33,336 bases of DNA from Oscillospiraceae bacterium (GTDB lineage Bacteria > Bacillota > Clostridia > Oscillospirales > Oscillospiraceae): contig JAAWPV010000013.1 in assembly GCA_022800215.1 (NCBI GenBank), positions 1-33,336 of the forward strand, in the 5' to 3' direction. The notes under the pieces were generated by a model, which was not told where the DNA came from, made no database searches, and saw only the letters and a list, made by a program, of their open reading frames with translations. The position numbers and the translations under genes were made by a program. This document shows positions 1 through 8,841 of the stretch, piece after piece (position 1 is the stretch's first letter; the number at the start of each line of letters is the position of its first letter).

Positions 1-44
1 AAGGTGGTGACCAGATCCTTCACTTCAAGCACTTTTTTTCCCAT
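1..44 (-). CDS. ABC transporter ATP-binding protein, N-terminal fragment (DppD/OppD-like)
   Basis: Only the first 14 codons are inside the window. They read MGKKVLEVKDLVTT, which resembles the opening of OppD/DppD-family ATPases that energise oligopeptide or nickel importers. A ribosome binding site (GAGGA on the minus strand, about 51-58) sits at normal distance from the ATG at 44. The gene follows the family-5 binding protein and two permeases on the same strand, which is the expected place for the importer ATPase. The Walker motifs lie outside the window, so the assignment rests on the N-terminus and operon context. Confidence 0.7.
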   Translation of the reverse strand, partial: MGKKVLEVKDLVTT

Positions 45-75
45 GGGGGTTCCTCCTCAGGAAGTGTACGTTCTC

Positions 76-168
76 AGCTGTGCCCTTCGTGGGCCGAAGG
101 GCGCAGCTCAAAACGTGCAGAGACGTTTTGAGTGCGGCCGTCCCGCTCCCGTGGGCCGGGAGCGGGAC
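76..168 (-). repeat. three tandem intercistronic hairpins between binding protein and ATPase
   Basis: Three separate stem-loops fill the gap between the binding-protein stop (188) and the ATPase start (44). They are 76-89 paired with 95-108 (14 bp, one T-G pair), 107-116 paired with 123-132 (10 bp, perfect) and 140-150 paired with 158-168 (11 bp, perfect). None is followed by a clear T-run on the minus strand, so they look like mRNA-stabilising or attenuating structures rather than classic terminators. Such structures 3' of a binding-protein gene commonly allow it to be made in excess over the ATPase; that role is inferred here. Confidence 0.7.
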
Positions 169-187
169 AAACCGAAAAGAGAGAAAA

Positions 188-1792
188 TTACTGGGCGTAG
201 CCAATGTCCTTCAGGTAGAAGGTGCCGCCGGCGTCCAGGTTGACGCCGGTATAGGCGGTGTTGTAGCAGAAGAGGTTCACCGCGTGATAGATGGGCTGGA
301 CATAGGCCTTATCCTGGAGCAGGGCGTTGACAGCCAGCAGGTTCTCGCTGCGGACATCCATGTCGGAGGTGGTCTTGCTGGCGTCGATGTAGGAATCCAC
401 AGTGGCGGCGTCATCACCGGCGTAGCGGATCCGGATCTGGCCGTTGACAGAGTGGAAGTTGGGCTCCATCAGCTCGGAGCCGTCCCGGGTCACATTGGAC
501 CAGGCGGCCAGGGTGATGTCAAAGCGGTTGTCCAGCTTGCTCTCGGTGAGCCAGGCAGACCAGTCGATGGATTCATACTTGACGTTGTTGAAGCCGGCGG
601 CCTTCAGGTTGGCCAGGAAATACTCGCCCATGCTGATGTAGCCGGGGGTGGTGGCGACCAGGAAGACGATCTCCTCGTCGGCCCAGCCGGGGTGAGCGTC
701 CAGGATGGCCTTGGCTCCCTCGGGATCATAGGCGATGTTGTGGGTGGTGGCCTCCTCGGTGTAGCCGGAGATCTTGGGGCCCAGCACGCTCTGGGCAGGA
801 TCGGCAAAGCCCTCCAGAATGTACTGGACATAGCCCTCCTTGTCGATGGCCTTGGCGATGGCGGTACGGAACTCCTCCTCGGCCATGATGGGGTTGACGG
901 AGGAGCCGCCCCGCATGAGCATGTAGTTGATCTGGGCCGCCTCGGAGCTGGCGGTGGTCACATTGGGGATGCTCTCCAGCCGGGAGCGCTGATCCACGGA
1001 GAACTTAGGCATAAAGTCGGCCTCGCCGGTTTCCATCCGGGCGATGGCAGTGGACTCCTCGGCAATGATGGTCATGGTCACGTCCTTGATGGCAGGAGCG
1101 CCGCCCCAGTACTCCTCGTTGCTGGTCAGCACCACATTGGCGCCGGAAACGGAGCTGACAAACTTATAAGGGCCGGTGCCGCAGGGCTGAACCATCAGAT
1201 CCTGATTCTGCTGGGCGGTGGGGGAGACGATGGCGGAGTTGGTGTGGGCCAGCTTTGCGGTGAGCACGCCGTCCTCATACTTCAGGTGGAAGACGATGGT
1301 GTGCTCATCGGGGCACTCCATGGACTCGATAGAGCCGGCAATGGAAGCCCGGGCGGAGCCGAACTCAGGATCCTTGATCAGGTCGAAGGTGTACTTGACA
1401 GCCTCGGAGTTAAAGTCGGTGCCGTCCTGGAACTTGATTCCCTCCCGCAGCTTGACGGTGGCGGAGAGGCCGTCCTCAGAGAACTGGGGCAGCTCAGCGG
1501 CCAGCAGAGGATTATATTCGCCGGTCACCGGGTCGATGCGGTACAGGGTCTCGTAGATCTGGGCATTGACGTAGGTGGAGGCACTGTCGTTGGTACGCAG
1601 GGGGTCAAACCCGGTAAAGGGAGCGGTGAGGGCGATGTTGAACATCTTGCCCTGGGCAGCGGCGGAACCGCCTTGATTGTCAACGTTGGGAGCGCTGCTG
1701 GGGGTGGTGCTTCCGTCGCCGCAGCCGGCCAGCATACCCACAGACAGGGTGCAGGCGGTGGCGAAGCAAAGGAACTTCTTCCAGGATTTCAT
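188..1792 (-). CDS. ABC transporter substrate-binding lipoprotein, family 5 (peptide/nickel type)
   Basis: 534-residue extracytoplasmic solute-binding protein of SBP family 5 (DppA/OppA type). The N-terminus has a basic start, a hydrophobic segment and a lipobox (LAGC) with the acylated cysteine at residue 24, so the mature protein would be anchored to the outer face of the membrane. A Ser/Ala/Gly-rich linker follows, then features typical of the family such as a 'TAPFTGFDPLRTND' opening and the 'LREGIKFQDGTDFNSEAVKYT' region. Length fits the family. A good ribosome binding site (AAGGAGAAG) precedes ATG at 1792. It is third in a permease-permease-binding protein-ATPase operon. Ligand cannot be told from sequence; dipeptides or oligopeptides are most likely, nickel or other small ligands remain possible. 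Confidence 0.9.
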   Translation of the reverse strand: MKSWKKFLCFATACTLSVGMLAGCGDGSTTPSSAPNVDNQGGSAAAQGKMFNIALTAPFTGFDPLRTNDSASTYVNAQIYETLYRIDPVTGEYNPLLAAELPQFSEDGLSATVKLREGIKFQDGTDFNSEAVKYTFDLIKDPEFGSARASIAGSIESMECPDEHTIVFHLKYEDGVLTAKLAHTNSAIVSPTAQQNQDLMVQPCGTGPYKFVSSVSGANVVLTSNEEYWGGAPAIKDVTMTIIAEESTAIARMETGEADFMPKFSVDQRSRLESIPNVTTASSEAAQINYMLMRGGSSVNPIMAEEEFRTAIAKAIDKEGYVQYILEGFADPAQSVLGPKISGYTEEATTHNIAYDPEGAKAILDAHPGWADEEIVFLVATTPGYISMGEYFLANLKAAGFNNVKYESIDWSAWLTESKLDNRFDITLAAWSNVTRDGSELMEPNFHSVNGQIRIRYAGDDAATVDSYIDASKTTSDMDVRSENLLAVNALLQDKAYVQPIYHAVNLFCYNTAYTGVNLDAGGTFYLKDIGYAQ

Positions 1793-1870
1793 ACGATCTT
1801 CTCCTTTTCAGTGGTTTTGGAGCTGGTTTATTGAGAGCCAAGCGGCAGACAATACAAGAAAGATGATGGC

Positions 1871-2791
1871 TCAGTCCTTCAGACTGGGATCCAGAATGTC
1901 CCGGAGCTTATCGCCCAGGATGTTGAAGCAGATCACCGTGATCATTATAGCCAGACCAGGAACAAAGGTGAGGCTGGGATGATTCCACAGGTTTTCCTTG
2001 CCGGCCGAGATCATATCGCCCCATTCAGGCATAGGAGGGGTAACGCCCATGCCCAGGTAGCTCAGGGTGGAGATGGAAATGATGGAGGAGGCCATCCGCA
2101 TGGTAGCGGTGACAATGATGGTGGGCAGGCAGTTTTTCAGAATGTGGATGAACAAGATTCGGGAGTCCTTGGCGCCCAGGGAACGGGTGGCCATGATATA
2201 GTCCTCTTCCTTCACCTGCAGCGCCTTGCCCCGGATCATCCGGGCGAAGGAGGGGATGGCCCATACGCCGATGGCCAGCATGGTGTTGAAGTCATTGACG
2301 CTCAGCATGGCGATAATGAGCATGGCCAGCAGGATACTGGGGAAGGCAAACAGGAGATCCATCACCCGCATGATGGGGTTATCCAGCTTGGGGTAATAGG
2401 CCGCCAAAAGACCGGCGGAGACGCCGATGAGCAGACCGATGAAAGTGGCCACAAACCCTACCCGCAGGGAGACCCGGCCGCCGTAAAGAAGCCGTGCCAA
2501 TACATCTCGACCATATTTATCCGTGCCCAAATAGTGGCCGGGAACGTACTGCATCAAAGGGTCGAAACCCTCAGCATCAGGGTTGGTCTCCACAGTCCAC
2601 TGGGCCCAAAAACCGGGGCGCAGACGGATGGAGGGATCCTGCTCCTCGTAGCTGTAAGGGGTGATCACAGGCGCCAGAATCACCATCAGAAGCTCTGCGA
2701 TCAAGATGACAAAGCACAGGGTAGCCAGCTTGTTTTTCAGCAGCTTTTCAAAGGCGACGCGAACGGGGTTGGTGCGTTTTATCTGTTCCAT
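1871..2791 (-). CDS. ABC transporter permease, DppC/OppC type
   Basis: 306-residue inner-membrane permease of the BPD_transp_1 family. The N-terminus (about residues 1-60) matches the OppC_N arrangement with one membrane segment, followed by a large loop and a cluster of membrane segments. The EAA coupling loop that contacts the ATPase is visible near the C-terminal third (YIMATRSLGAKDSRILFIH). Conserved 'GTDKYGRDVLARLLYGGRVSL' is diagnostic of the C-type permease of peptide importers. It starts 14 nt after the B-type permease ends and has a strong ribosome binding site (GAGGAGGG), so translation of the two membrane subunits is likely coordinated. Confidence 0.93.
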   Translation of the reverse strand: MEQIKRTNPVRVAFEKLLKNKLATLCFVILIAELLMVILAPVITPYSYEEQDPSIRLRPGFWAQWTVETNPDAEGFDPLMQYVPGHYLGTDKYGRDVLARLLYGGRVSLRVGFVATFIGLLIGVSAGLLAAYYPKLDNPIMRVMDLLFAFPSILLAMLIIAMLSVNDFNTMLAIGVWAIPSFARMIRGKALQVKEEDYIMATRSLGAKDSRILFIHILKNCLPTIIVTATMRMASSIISISTLSYLGMGVTPPMPEWGDMISAGKENLWNHPSLTFVPGLAIMITVICFNILGDKLRDILDPSLKD

Positions 2792-2805
2792 TGTTCCGTC
2801 CCTCC

Positions 2806-3750
2806 TCAGCCTTCGTATTTGATCCGGGGATCAATGACGCAGTACAGAATATCCACGATCAGATTAATAATGATGAACATGGCGGCGATGATAAGCACCG
2901 TGCTTTGAACCACAGGATAGTTATAATTTCGGATGGCGTTGATGAGGTAGGTGCCGATGCCGTTGATCACAAAGACCTGTTCGGTGATGATGGCGCCGCC
3001 CAGCAATCCGCCGAAGCTGGTGCCGAACTGGGTCACCAGGGGGATCAGAGCGTTTCTTAGAGCGTGGGCCACGATAATGGTGTTTCGCTTAAGGCCCTTG
3101 GATTTGGCTGTGCGTATGTAGTCCGACTGGAGCACATCCAGCATGGCGGAGCGGCCCAGCCGGATGAAGCTGGCGATGGTGCCGGTAGCCAGGGCGAAGG
3201 CGGGGAGGATGGCCTCCTTAAAGCCGGTGGGCGTCCAGAAGAAGTGGGTCATGCCGCCGGCGGGGAGCCAGTGGAGCTTGACCGAGAACACATACATCAG
3301 CATGGTGCCCAGCAGGAAGTTGGGGATGGACAGGGCGATGAGGGAGCTGGTGGTGACCACGTTGTCCACAACAGTGTCCTTTTTCAGGGCGGTGACAATG
3401 CCGGCGGGGATGCCGATGACCACCGACAGGATCATGGCAGCGCAGGCCAGGTTCAGGGTGTTGGGCAGGCGCACCAGGATCTCGTCCAAAATGGGCTGTC
3501 GGGAGGTGAAGGAGGTGCCCAGGTTCAAGGTCAGCAGATTCCTGAGATAAATAAGGTACTGTACCAGGAAAGGTTTGTCCAGTCCCAAGCTGGCCCGAAC
3601 CACGGCGATGTCCTCCTCGGTGGCAGAGGGGCCGGCCACCATGGTAGCCGCATCGCCGGGGGCGATATAAAGGCTGGCGAACACGATGAAGCTCATTCCG
3701 AGCAGCAACAGGAACATGAGCATGATCCGCTTTGTAATATATCTTCGCAT
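2806..3750 (-). CDS. ABC transporter permease, DppB/OppB type
   Basis: 314-residue B-type permease of a peptide-class ABC importer. I start it at ATG 3750 (MRRYITKRIMLM...) because an AGGAGG box lies just upstream and the family begins with this short basic stretch and membrane helix; the open frame continues 75 codons further upstream but that extension is not family-like. Several hydrophobic segments are visible. The EAA loop (YIRTAKSKGLKRNTIIVAHA) is intact, and 'LGLDKPFLVQYLIYLRNLL' in the N-terminal loop is typical. It is the first gene of the operon and has a long leader (about 240 nt) if the promoter at 4000-4030 is used. Confidence 0.92.
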   Translation of the reverse strand: MRRYITKRIMLMFLLLLGMSFIVFASLYIAPGDAATMVAGPSATEEDIAVVRASLGLDKPFLVQYLIYLRNLLTLNLGTSFTSRQPILDEILVRLPNTLNLACAAMILSVVIGIPAGIVTALKKDTVVDNVVTTSSLIALSIPNFLLGTMLMYVFSVKLHWLPAGGMTHFFWTPTGFKEAILPAFALATGTIASFIRLGRSAMLDVLQSDYIRTAKSKGLKRNTIIVAHALRNALIPLVTQFGTSFGGLLGGAIITEQVFVINGIGTYLINAIRNYNYPVVQSTVLIIAAMFIIINLIVDILYCVIDPRIKYEG

Positions 3751-3957
3751 AGACAGCGCCTCCTGAATATAGCACAGAACTCTATATATTATTTTAACAT
3801 GATAAAGCGAAGAAGAAGTTTTTGCAACAGTTTCTTTCCTTTCTACAAAAAGATTGATGAATGTGACAAGAAAAAGAAACCCCCAAGAAAAAAATTGCGC
3901 AAAATGGCTAAGGGCAAAGGGTCGCAATCCTGAAATTTTTCCTGCAAAAATAAAGGG

Positions 3958-3995
3958 AGGCCCATTTTTCGGCAAAAAAGCAGAAAAATGGGCCT
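3958..3995 (-). promoter_or_regulatory. perfect 13-bp inverted repeat at the predicted 5' end of the importer mRNA
   Basis: Arms 3958-3970 and 3983-3995 are exact reverse complements (AGGCCCATTTTTC), separated by 12 nt. With the promoter at 4000-4030 the transcript would begin near 3993, so the stem would sit at the very 5' end of the importer mRNA. Known roles for such 5' stems are protection against 5'-end decay, or a DNA operator. The moderate T-run that follows on the minus strand (about 3946-3957) also leaves open a terminator for upstream transcription. The repeat is seen; the role is inference. Confidence 0.6.
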
Positions 3996-3999
3996 TGTG

Positions 4000-4030
4000 A
4001 ATATAATGTCAACACGAGAAAAAATGTCAA
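4000..4030 (-). promoter_or_regulatory. sigma-A-like promoter of the peptide importer operon
   Basis: On the minus strand a perfect TTGACA (4030-4025) is followed after 19 bp by TATATT (4005-4000). The spacer is slightly long; shifted -10 choices at 17-18 bp are weaker. Two further perfect TTGACA copies occur at 4061-4056 and 4012-4007. The position, 250 nt upstream of the first permease and downstream of the phosphorylase gene, fits an independent promoter. Confidence 0.5.
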
Positions 4031-4150
4031 CATTTGGCGGGGGTTTGCCTCAACTTGTCAACCCCGGGCAGAGACGAAGGCAGGAAAAAACAGGAAGGCC
4101 GGCGGGATAGAACCGTATTGCATTTGCTTTGGGAAGATTGTATACTGAAA

Positions 4151-4897
4151 TCACGAAAGCCGGCCCTTGGCCCGATCCTGGGCGATGAGGGAGCGCATGG
4201 CCTCCACCGCCACCGAGATGGTCTTGTCAAAATCAACTCGGTTCATGATGGCTCCCGCCCGGCACTTGCGGATGGAGGCGATGATGAACAGGGCGGAGGT
4301 CTCCATCTCCACCGTGACCACGTTGGCGCGGCGCCAGGCCTCCCACCGCTCCTTGAACCGCTCGCCGGAGGGCAGGTCGTCGGGCTCATACTGGATGTAA
4401 TAGCAGTCTTTTGTGAGGGTGATGCCCTCCATGAAGTGGACGCCCAGCTTTTCCGCGGCGTCGGCCAGGGCCGCCACCACGTGGCGGTCGGCCACGGCGG
4501 GGAACTCGATGGGAACATAGTGGGGGGTAGTGCCCTCATCCCGGACGGCGGCGGTGCAGATAAAGCCGTCGATGCTCTCGTCGTAGGAGCTGTCGCAGAC
4601 CCGGCCGCAGGAACCCACCCGAATGATGGTGTGGGCGCCGCACTTGATCAGCTCCTCCACGGCGATGGCCGCCGAAGGGCAGCCCATACCGGTGGAGGCC
4701 ACCGAGACCATGACCCCGTCCAGATAACCGGTCCAGGTCCGCAGCTCCCGGTTGTTGGCGATGAGCTGAGGATTCTCCAGCCGCTGGGCAATAATGTCCG
4801 TCCGGTCAGGATCGCCGGGCAGCAGGACATAGCCGCCAACCTCGCCTGGAGCGCAAAGGGTGTGGTGGGTACGGGCGGAATCGTTGGGATTGAACAT
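4151..4897 (-). CDS. udp: uridine phosphorylase-like nucleoside phosphorylase
   Basis: 248-residue cytoplasmic enzyme of the nucleoside phosphorylase-I family, which cleaves nucleoside plus phosphate to free base and (deoxy)ribose-1-phosphate. Visible family motifs in order: the phosphate loop 'LLPGDPDRTD' near the N-terminus, 'STGMGCPSAAIAVEELI', 'IIRVGSCG', and the ribose/base motif 'VTVEMETSALF', all in the expected spacing. Length matches Udp/DeoD enzymes. I start at ATG 4897 because GAGAGG sits 8 nt upstream; a GTG at 4906 is possible but overlaps that site. It is divergent from the LysR gene and lies beside a BMP-type (nucleoside) importer, which supports a nucleoside salvage role. Uridine specificity is likely by motif, but purine nucleosides cannot be excluded. 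Confidence 0.88.
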   Translation of the reverse strand: MFNPNDSARTHHTLCAPGEVGGYVLLPGDPDRTDIIAQRLENPQLIANNRELRTWTGYLDGVMVSVASTGMGCPSAAIAVEELIKCGAHTIIRVGSCGRVCDSSYDESIDGFICTAAVRDEGTTPHYVPIEFPAVADRHVVAALADAAEKLGVHFMEGITLTKDCYYIQYEPDDLPSGERFKERWEAWRRANVVTVEMETSALFIIASIRKCRAGAIMNRVDFDKTISVAVEAMRSLIAQDRAKGRLS

Positions 4898-4971
4898 GGC
4901 AGCCACCTCTCTATATTATTGTATTTTCAGCATACAGACGGCGCCCGGGTTCCCCGGGGTTACCGGTGAAA

Positions 4972-5001
4972 TTGATGCTATTATAGGCTGGGCGCTATAA
5001 A
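4972..5001 (+). promoter_or_regulatory. candidate promoter of the LysR gene, overlapping the udp promoter
   Basis: TTGATG (4972-4977), an 18-bp spacer and TATAAA (4996-5001) read toward the LysR gene. It overlaps the opposing udp promoter almost completely, so one polymerase would block the other. The 9-bp palindrome CTATTATAG (4978-4986) inside it is a possible regulator site. Confidence 0.45.
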
Positions 5002-5008
5002 ATTGCAA
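4980..5008 (-). promoter_or_regulatory. sigma-A promoter of the udp-like gene
   Basis: On the minus strand TTGCAA (5008-5003), an exact 17-bp spacer and a perfect TATAAT (4985-4980). Transcription would start near 4973, giving a leader of about 75 nt. Confidence 0.7.
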
Positions 5009-5042
5009 GGACTATTTCTGAGGCTGTTTGGAGGAAAAAGAC

Positions 5043-5915
5043 ATGAGAGTAGAGCAGTTAAGGCATTTTGTGATTTTGTCGGAAGAACTGAACTACCTGG
5101 CCGCGGCGGAGAGACTGTATATCTCCCAACCCAGCCTGTCCAAGAGTATCCAGGCCATTGAGCGGGAGCTGGGAGTCCAGTTGGTCAACCGGGGTACCCG
5201 CCATGTAAGTCTGACGGATACGGGCCTCACCTTTCTGGAGCACGCCAAGCGCATCTGCCGGGAATATGAGCAGGCCATGGAGGAGCTGCGGGGAAAAAAG
5301 GCCGCCCACATGGTGGTGGAGGTCATGCCCCTGACCTTCCAGGAGGAGATCGCGGACATGCTGGCTGACTTCTCTCAGGATCACTCGGAGATCCATATGC
5401 GGATCCTGGAAAAGGAGAACCAGGAGACGGTAGCCCGCCTGAAGCGGGGAGAGATCGACCTGGCCATCATGCGCTATGAGGGGGAGGACGAGCAGCTGCG
5501 GGTGATCCCCATGTTCTCCAACCGGATTATCCTGGCGGTGGGCCGGAACCACCCCCTGGCCGGCCGGAATGCCGTATCCCTGGCCGAGGTGGGGGAGGAG
5601 ACCTTCCTTGCCTTCAACAAAGGCTCGGAAATGTACAAAAAGAGCATGGAGCTTCTCTCGGCCAACGGCGTGTCCCCCGAGCTCCAGGGCTCGGAGGTTC
5701 GGGTCAATACCATGAAGCCCTTTATCGAGAAAAAGCGGATGGTGGCAATCCTGACCGACAATATGATCGACGACGATGACCCCGGCATCCGGAAACTGGC
5801 CATTGCGGGGGATCCCAAGCTGACCATTTCCATCGTGCTGCGCAGGGGGAAAAGCCGCCCGGAGCTGGAGCAGTTTTTGGACTTTGCCCAGCAGTACTTC
5901 CCGAAGCTGGAATAA
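5043..5915 (+). CDS. LysR family transcriptional regulator
   Basis: 290-residue LysR-type regulator. The winged helix-turn-helix is at about residues 1-60 (LNYLAAAERLYISQPSLSKS is the classic HTH), followed by a linker helix and a periplasmic-binding-protein-like effector domain from about residue 90. GGAGG at 5030-5034 places the start at ATG 5043; the TTG at 5028 overlaps that site. It is divergent from the udp-like gene and upstream of the BMP transporter, so it probably controls one or both and perhaps itself. The effector is unknown; a nucleoside or base is a reasonable guess from context only. Confidence 0.92.
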   Translation: MRVEQLRHFVILSEELNYLAAAERLYISQPSLSKSIQAIERELGVQLVNRGTRHVSLTDTGLTFLEHAKRICREYEQAMEELRGKKAAHMVVEVMPLTFQEEIADMLADFSQDHSEIHMRILEKENQETVARLKRGEIDLAIMRYEGEDEQLRVIPMFSNRIILAVGRNHPLAGRNAVSLAEVGEETFLAFNKGSEMYKKSMELLSANGVSPELQGSEVRVNTMKPFIEKKRMVAILTDNMIDDDDPGIRKLAIAGDPKLTISIVLRRGKSRPELEQFLDFAQQYFPKLE

Positions 5916-5936
5916 GTGCGGATTTATTCCATTTTT
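5909..5936 (+). terminator. weak intrinsic terminator after the LysR gene
   Basis: GGAATAA (5909-5915, including the stop codon) pairs with TTATTCC (5924-5930), followed by TTTTT at 5932-5936. The stem is short and A/T-rich, so termination is probably partial. Confidence 0.45.
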
Positions 5937-5961
5937 CTATAAATAGTCATAGCTTTTTGAA

Positions 5962-5990
5962 TTGCTAAACGGTGGGGTTTGCTATATTAT
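5962..5990 (+). promoter_or_regulatory. sigma-A-like promoter of the BMP transporter operon
   Basis: TTGCTA (5962-5967), 17-bp spacer and TATTAT (5985-5990, one mismatch to consensus). The start would be near 5997, leaving a leader of about 78 nt that contains a small stem (6006-6010 with 6025-6029). I looked for a purine-riboswitch core in this leader and did not find one. Confidence 0.5.
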
Positions 5991-6074
5991 TTTTGTGTAG
6001 TTATACCAGAGATGCCCCGGTGTTTCTGGCAGGTTATCGGCGATTCCAATAAAAAATCAAGAGGAGAAATGAAA

Positions 6075-7199
6075 ATGAAAAAGTTGACTGCTATGCTCTT
6101 GGCGGCTTCCATGGGCCTGACCCTGGCAGCCTGCTCCCCCGCCGCAAGCACCACCCCCACCCCCGCTCCTTCTCAGGGCACTGAGCCGGCTCCTGTGGAG
6201 AGCACCGCTCCTGTGGAGAAGGGTAAGATCACCTACATCATCGGCTATCTGGGCGATAAGTCCATGAACGACTCCGGCTACGCCGGCATCCAGGAGCTGG
6301 AGGGCCAGGGCTACGAGATCCAGGTCATCGAGCACAACAGTCAGGCCGACAAGTATGCCGACTACATCTACGATGCCATCGACGACGGCGCCAACTACAT
6401 CGTCACCAGCTCCGCCATGGACGAGACCGTGGCCCAGATCGCTCCCGAGTACAAGGATGTGAAGTTCATCCTGTTCGACATGACTGCCGACTATGTCCCC
6501 GCTGCCGACAACATCTTCGCTCTCTCTTACGCCCAGAACGAGGGCTCCTTCCTGGTGGGCATGGTCTCCGCGGCCATGAGCAAGTCCGGCGTGGTGGCCG
6601 TAAACGTTGGTAAGGACAGCCCCACCATCAACGACTTCGTGGTCGGTTTCGTGGAGGGCGTCAAGGCCTACAATCCCGATGCCAAGGTGGTCAAGGGCGT
6701 CGTGGGCTCCTGGTCTGACCCCGCCGCCATGAAGACCCTGTGTGAGACTCAGTACCGTGACCAGCAGGCCGATGTGTTCTATCAGGTGGCCGGCGGTTCC
6801 GGCGCCGGCGCTTTCGAGTTTGCCGTGGAGAACGGCTGCTGGTGCATCGGCGTTGACTCCGATCAGTATGCCGCCTATGCCGAGTCCGAGAACCCCGAGC
6901 TGGCGCAGGTCATCGTCACCTCCATGCTGAAGGAAGTGGGCAACTCCCTGGTGGGCACCTTCGCCGACATCGAGGCCGGTAAGATCGAGTGGGGCACCAC
7001 CGTCCTGGCCGGCCTTGCTGACAAGGCCGTGGGCTATGTGGACAACGACTTCTTCCGCTCCACCGTTCCCGCCGACGTGGTGGATACCATCTCCTCCATT
7101 GCCGACAAGGTCGTTTCCGGCGAGATGAACGTGAAGTCCTATTACGACTTTGCTGACGAGGCTGCTTTCAACACCTTCCTGCAGGATGCCGGTAAGTAA
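6075..7199 (+). CDS. BMP family ABC transporter substrate-binding lipoprotein
   Basis: 374-residue lipoprotein of the basic membrane protein (BMP/Med, PF02608) family, the binding component of nucleoside importers of the NupNOPQ/YufNOPQ type. The signal peptide ends in LAAC with the lipid-modified cysteine at residue 20, followed by a Thr/Pro-rich spacer. 'GYLGDKSMNDSGYAGI' is the characteristic start of the binding fold, and 'VFYQVAGGSGAGAFEFA' and 'GVDSDQ' are conserved ligand-pocket regions. Start chosen at 6075, eight nt after GAGGAG; ATG 6069 is too close to that site. Codon use is strongly biased to C-ending codons compared with its neighbours, suggesting high expression. It is separated from its ATPase by a strong hairpin. 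Confidence 0.93.
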   Translation: MKKLTAMLLAASMGLTLAACSPAASTTPTPAPSQGTEPAPVESTAPVEKGKITYIIGYLGDKSMNDSGYAGIQELEGQGYEIQVIEHNSQADKYADYIYDAIDDGANYIVTSSAMDETVAQIAPEYKDVKFILFDMTADYVPAADNIFALSYAQNEGSFLVGMVSAAMSKSGVVAVNVGKDSPTINDFVVGFVEGVKAYNPDAKVVKGVVGSWSDPAAMKTLCETQYRDQQADVFYQVAGGSGAGAFEFAVENGCWCIGVDSDQYAAYAESENPELAQVIVTSMLKEVGNSLVGTFADIEAGKIEWGTTVLAGLADKAVGYVDNDFFRSTVPADVVDTISSIADKVVSGEMNVKSYYDFADEAAFNTFLQDAGK

Positions 7200-7228
7200 G
7201 AAAGCGATCTGACCATATCAAAACAAGC

Positions 7229-7268
7229 GGCGGGATAATCCAGCCTTGGGGCATTGGATTATCCCGCC
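7229..7268 (+). promoter_or_regulatory. 14-bp perfect intercistronic hairpin after the binding-protein gene
   Basis: Arms 7229-7242 (GGCGGGATAATCCA) and 7255-7268 are exact reverse complements with a 12-nt loop. No T-run follows, and the ATPase ribosome binding site starts only about 10 nt downstream. It therefore looks like a stabiliser or processing site that raises the binding-protein to ATPase ratio, not a full terminator. Confidence 0.7.
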
Positions 7269-7290
7269 CCTGCTGAAAAGAGGTGCGGGT

Positions 7291-8837
<1,547 letters not shown>

Positions 8838-8841
<4 letters not shown>

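Larger units (their letters stand above)
3751..4150. other. gene-free stretch between udp-like gene and importer operon
   Basis: No convincing coding frame. It contains a minus-strand promoter candidate, three TTGACA copies on the minus strand and a 13-bp perfect hairpin (each listed separately). The rest is A/T-rich compared with the flanking genes, as expected of a leader. I see no clear terminator for the phosphorylase gene, only a weak T-run around 4086-4091 on the minus strand, so some read-through into the importer operon is possible. Confidence 0.6.

Noticed and set aside
80-1834. Long plus-strand open frame opposite the family-5 binding protein
   Set aside because: It is the antisense of a clear lipoprotein gene; Gly/Val/Asp-rich low-complexity translation, no ribosome binding site, typical of high-G+C antisense frames.
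3958-3995. Simple terminator of the phosphorylase gene
   Set aside because: It lies downstream of a promoter candidate and at its predicted start; the T-run is interrupted and displaced. Kept as regulatory hairpin, though partial termination is possible.
5997-6070. Purine-type riboswitch before the BMP transporter
   Set aside because: Only one small stem is visible and the conserved loop and junction bases of purine aptamers are missing.
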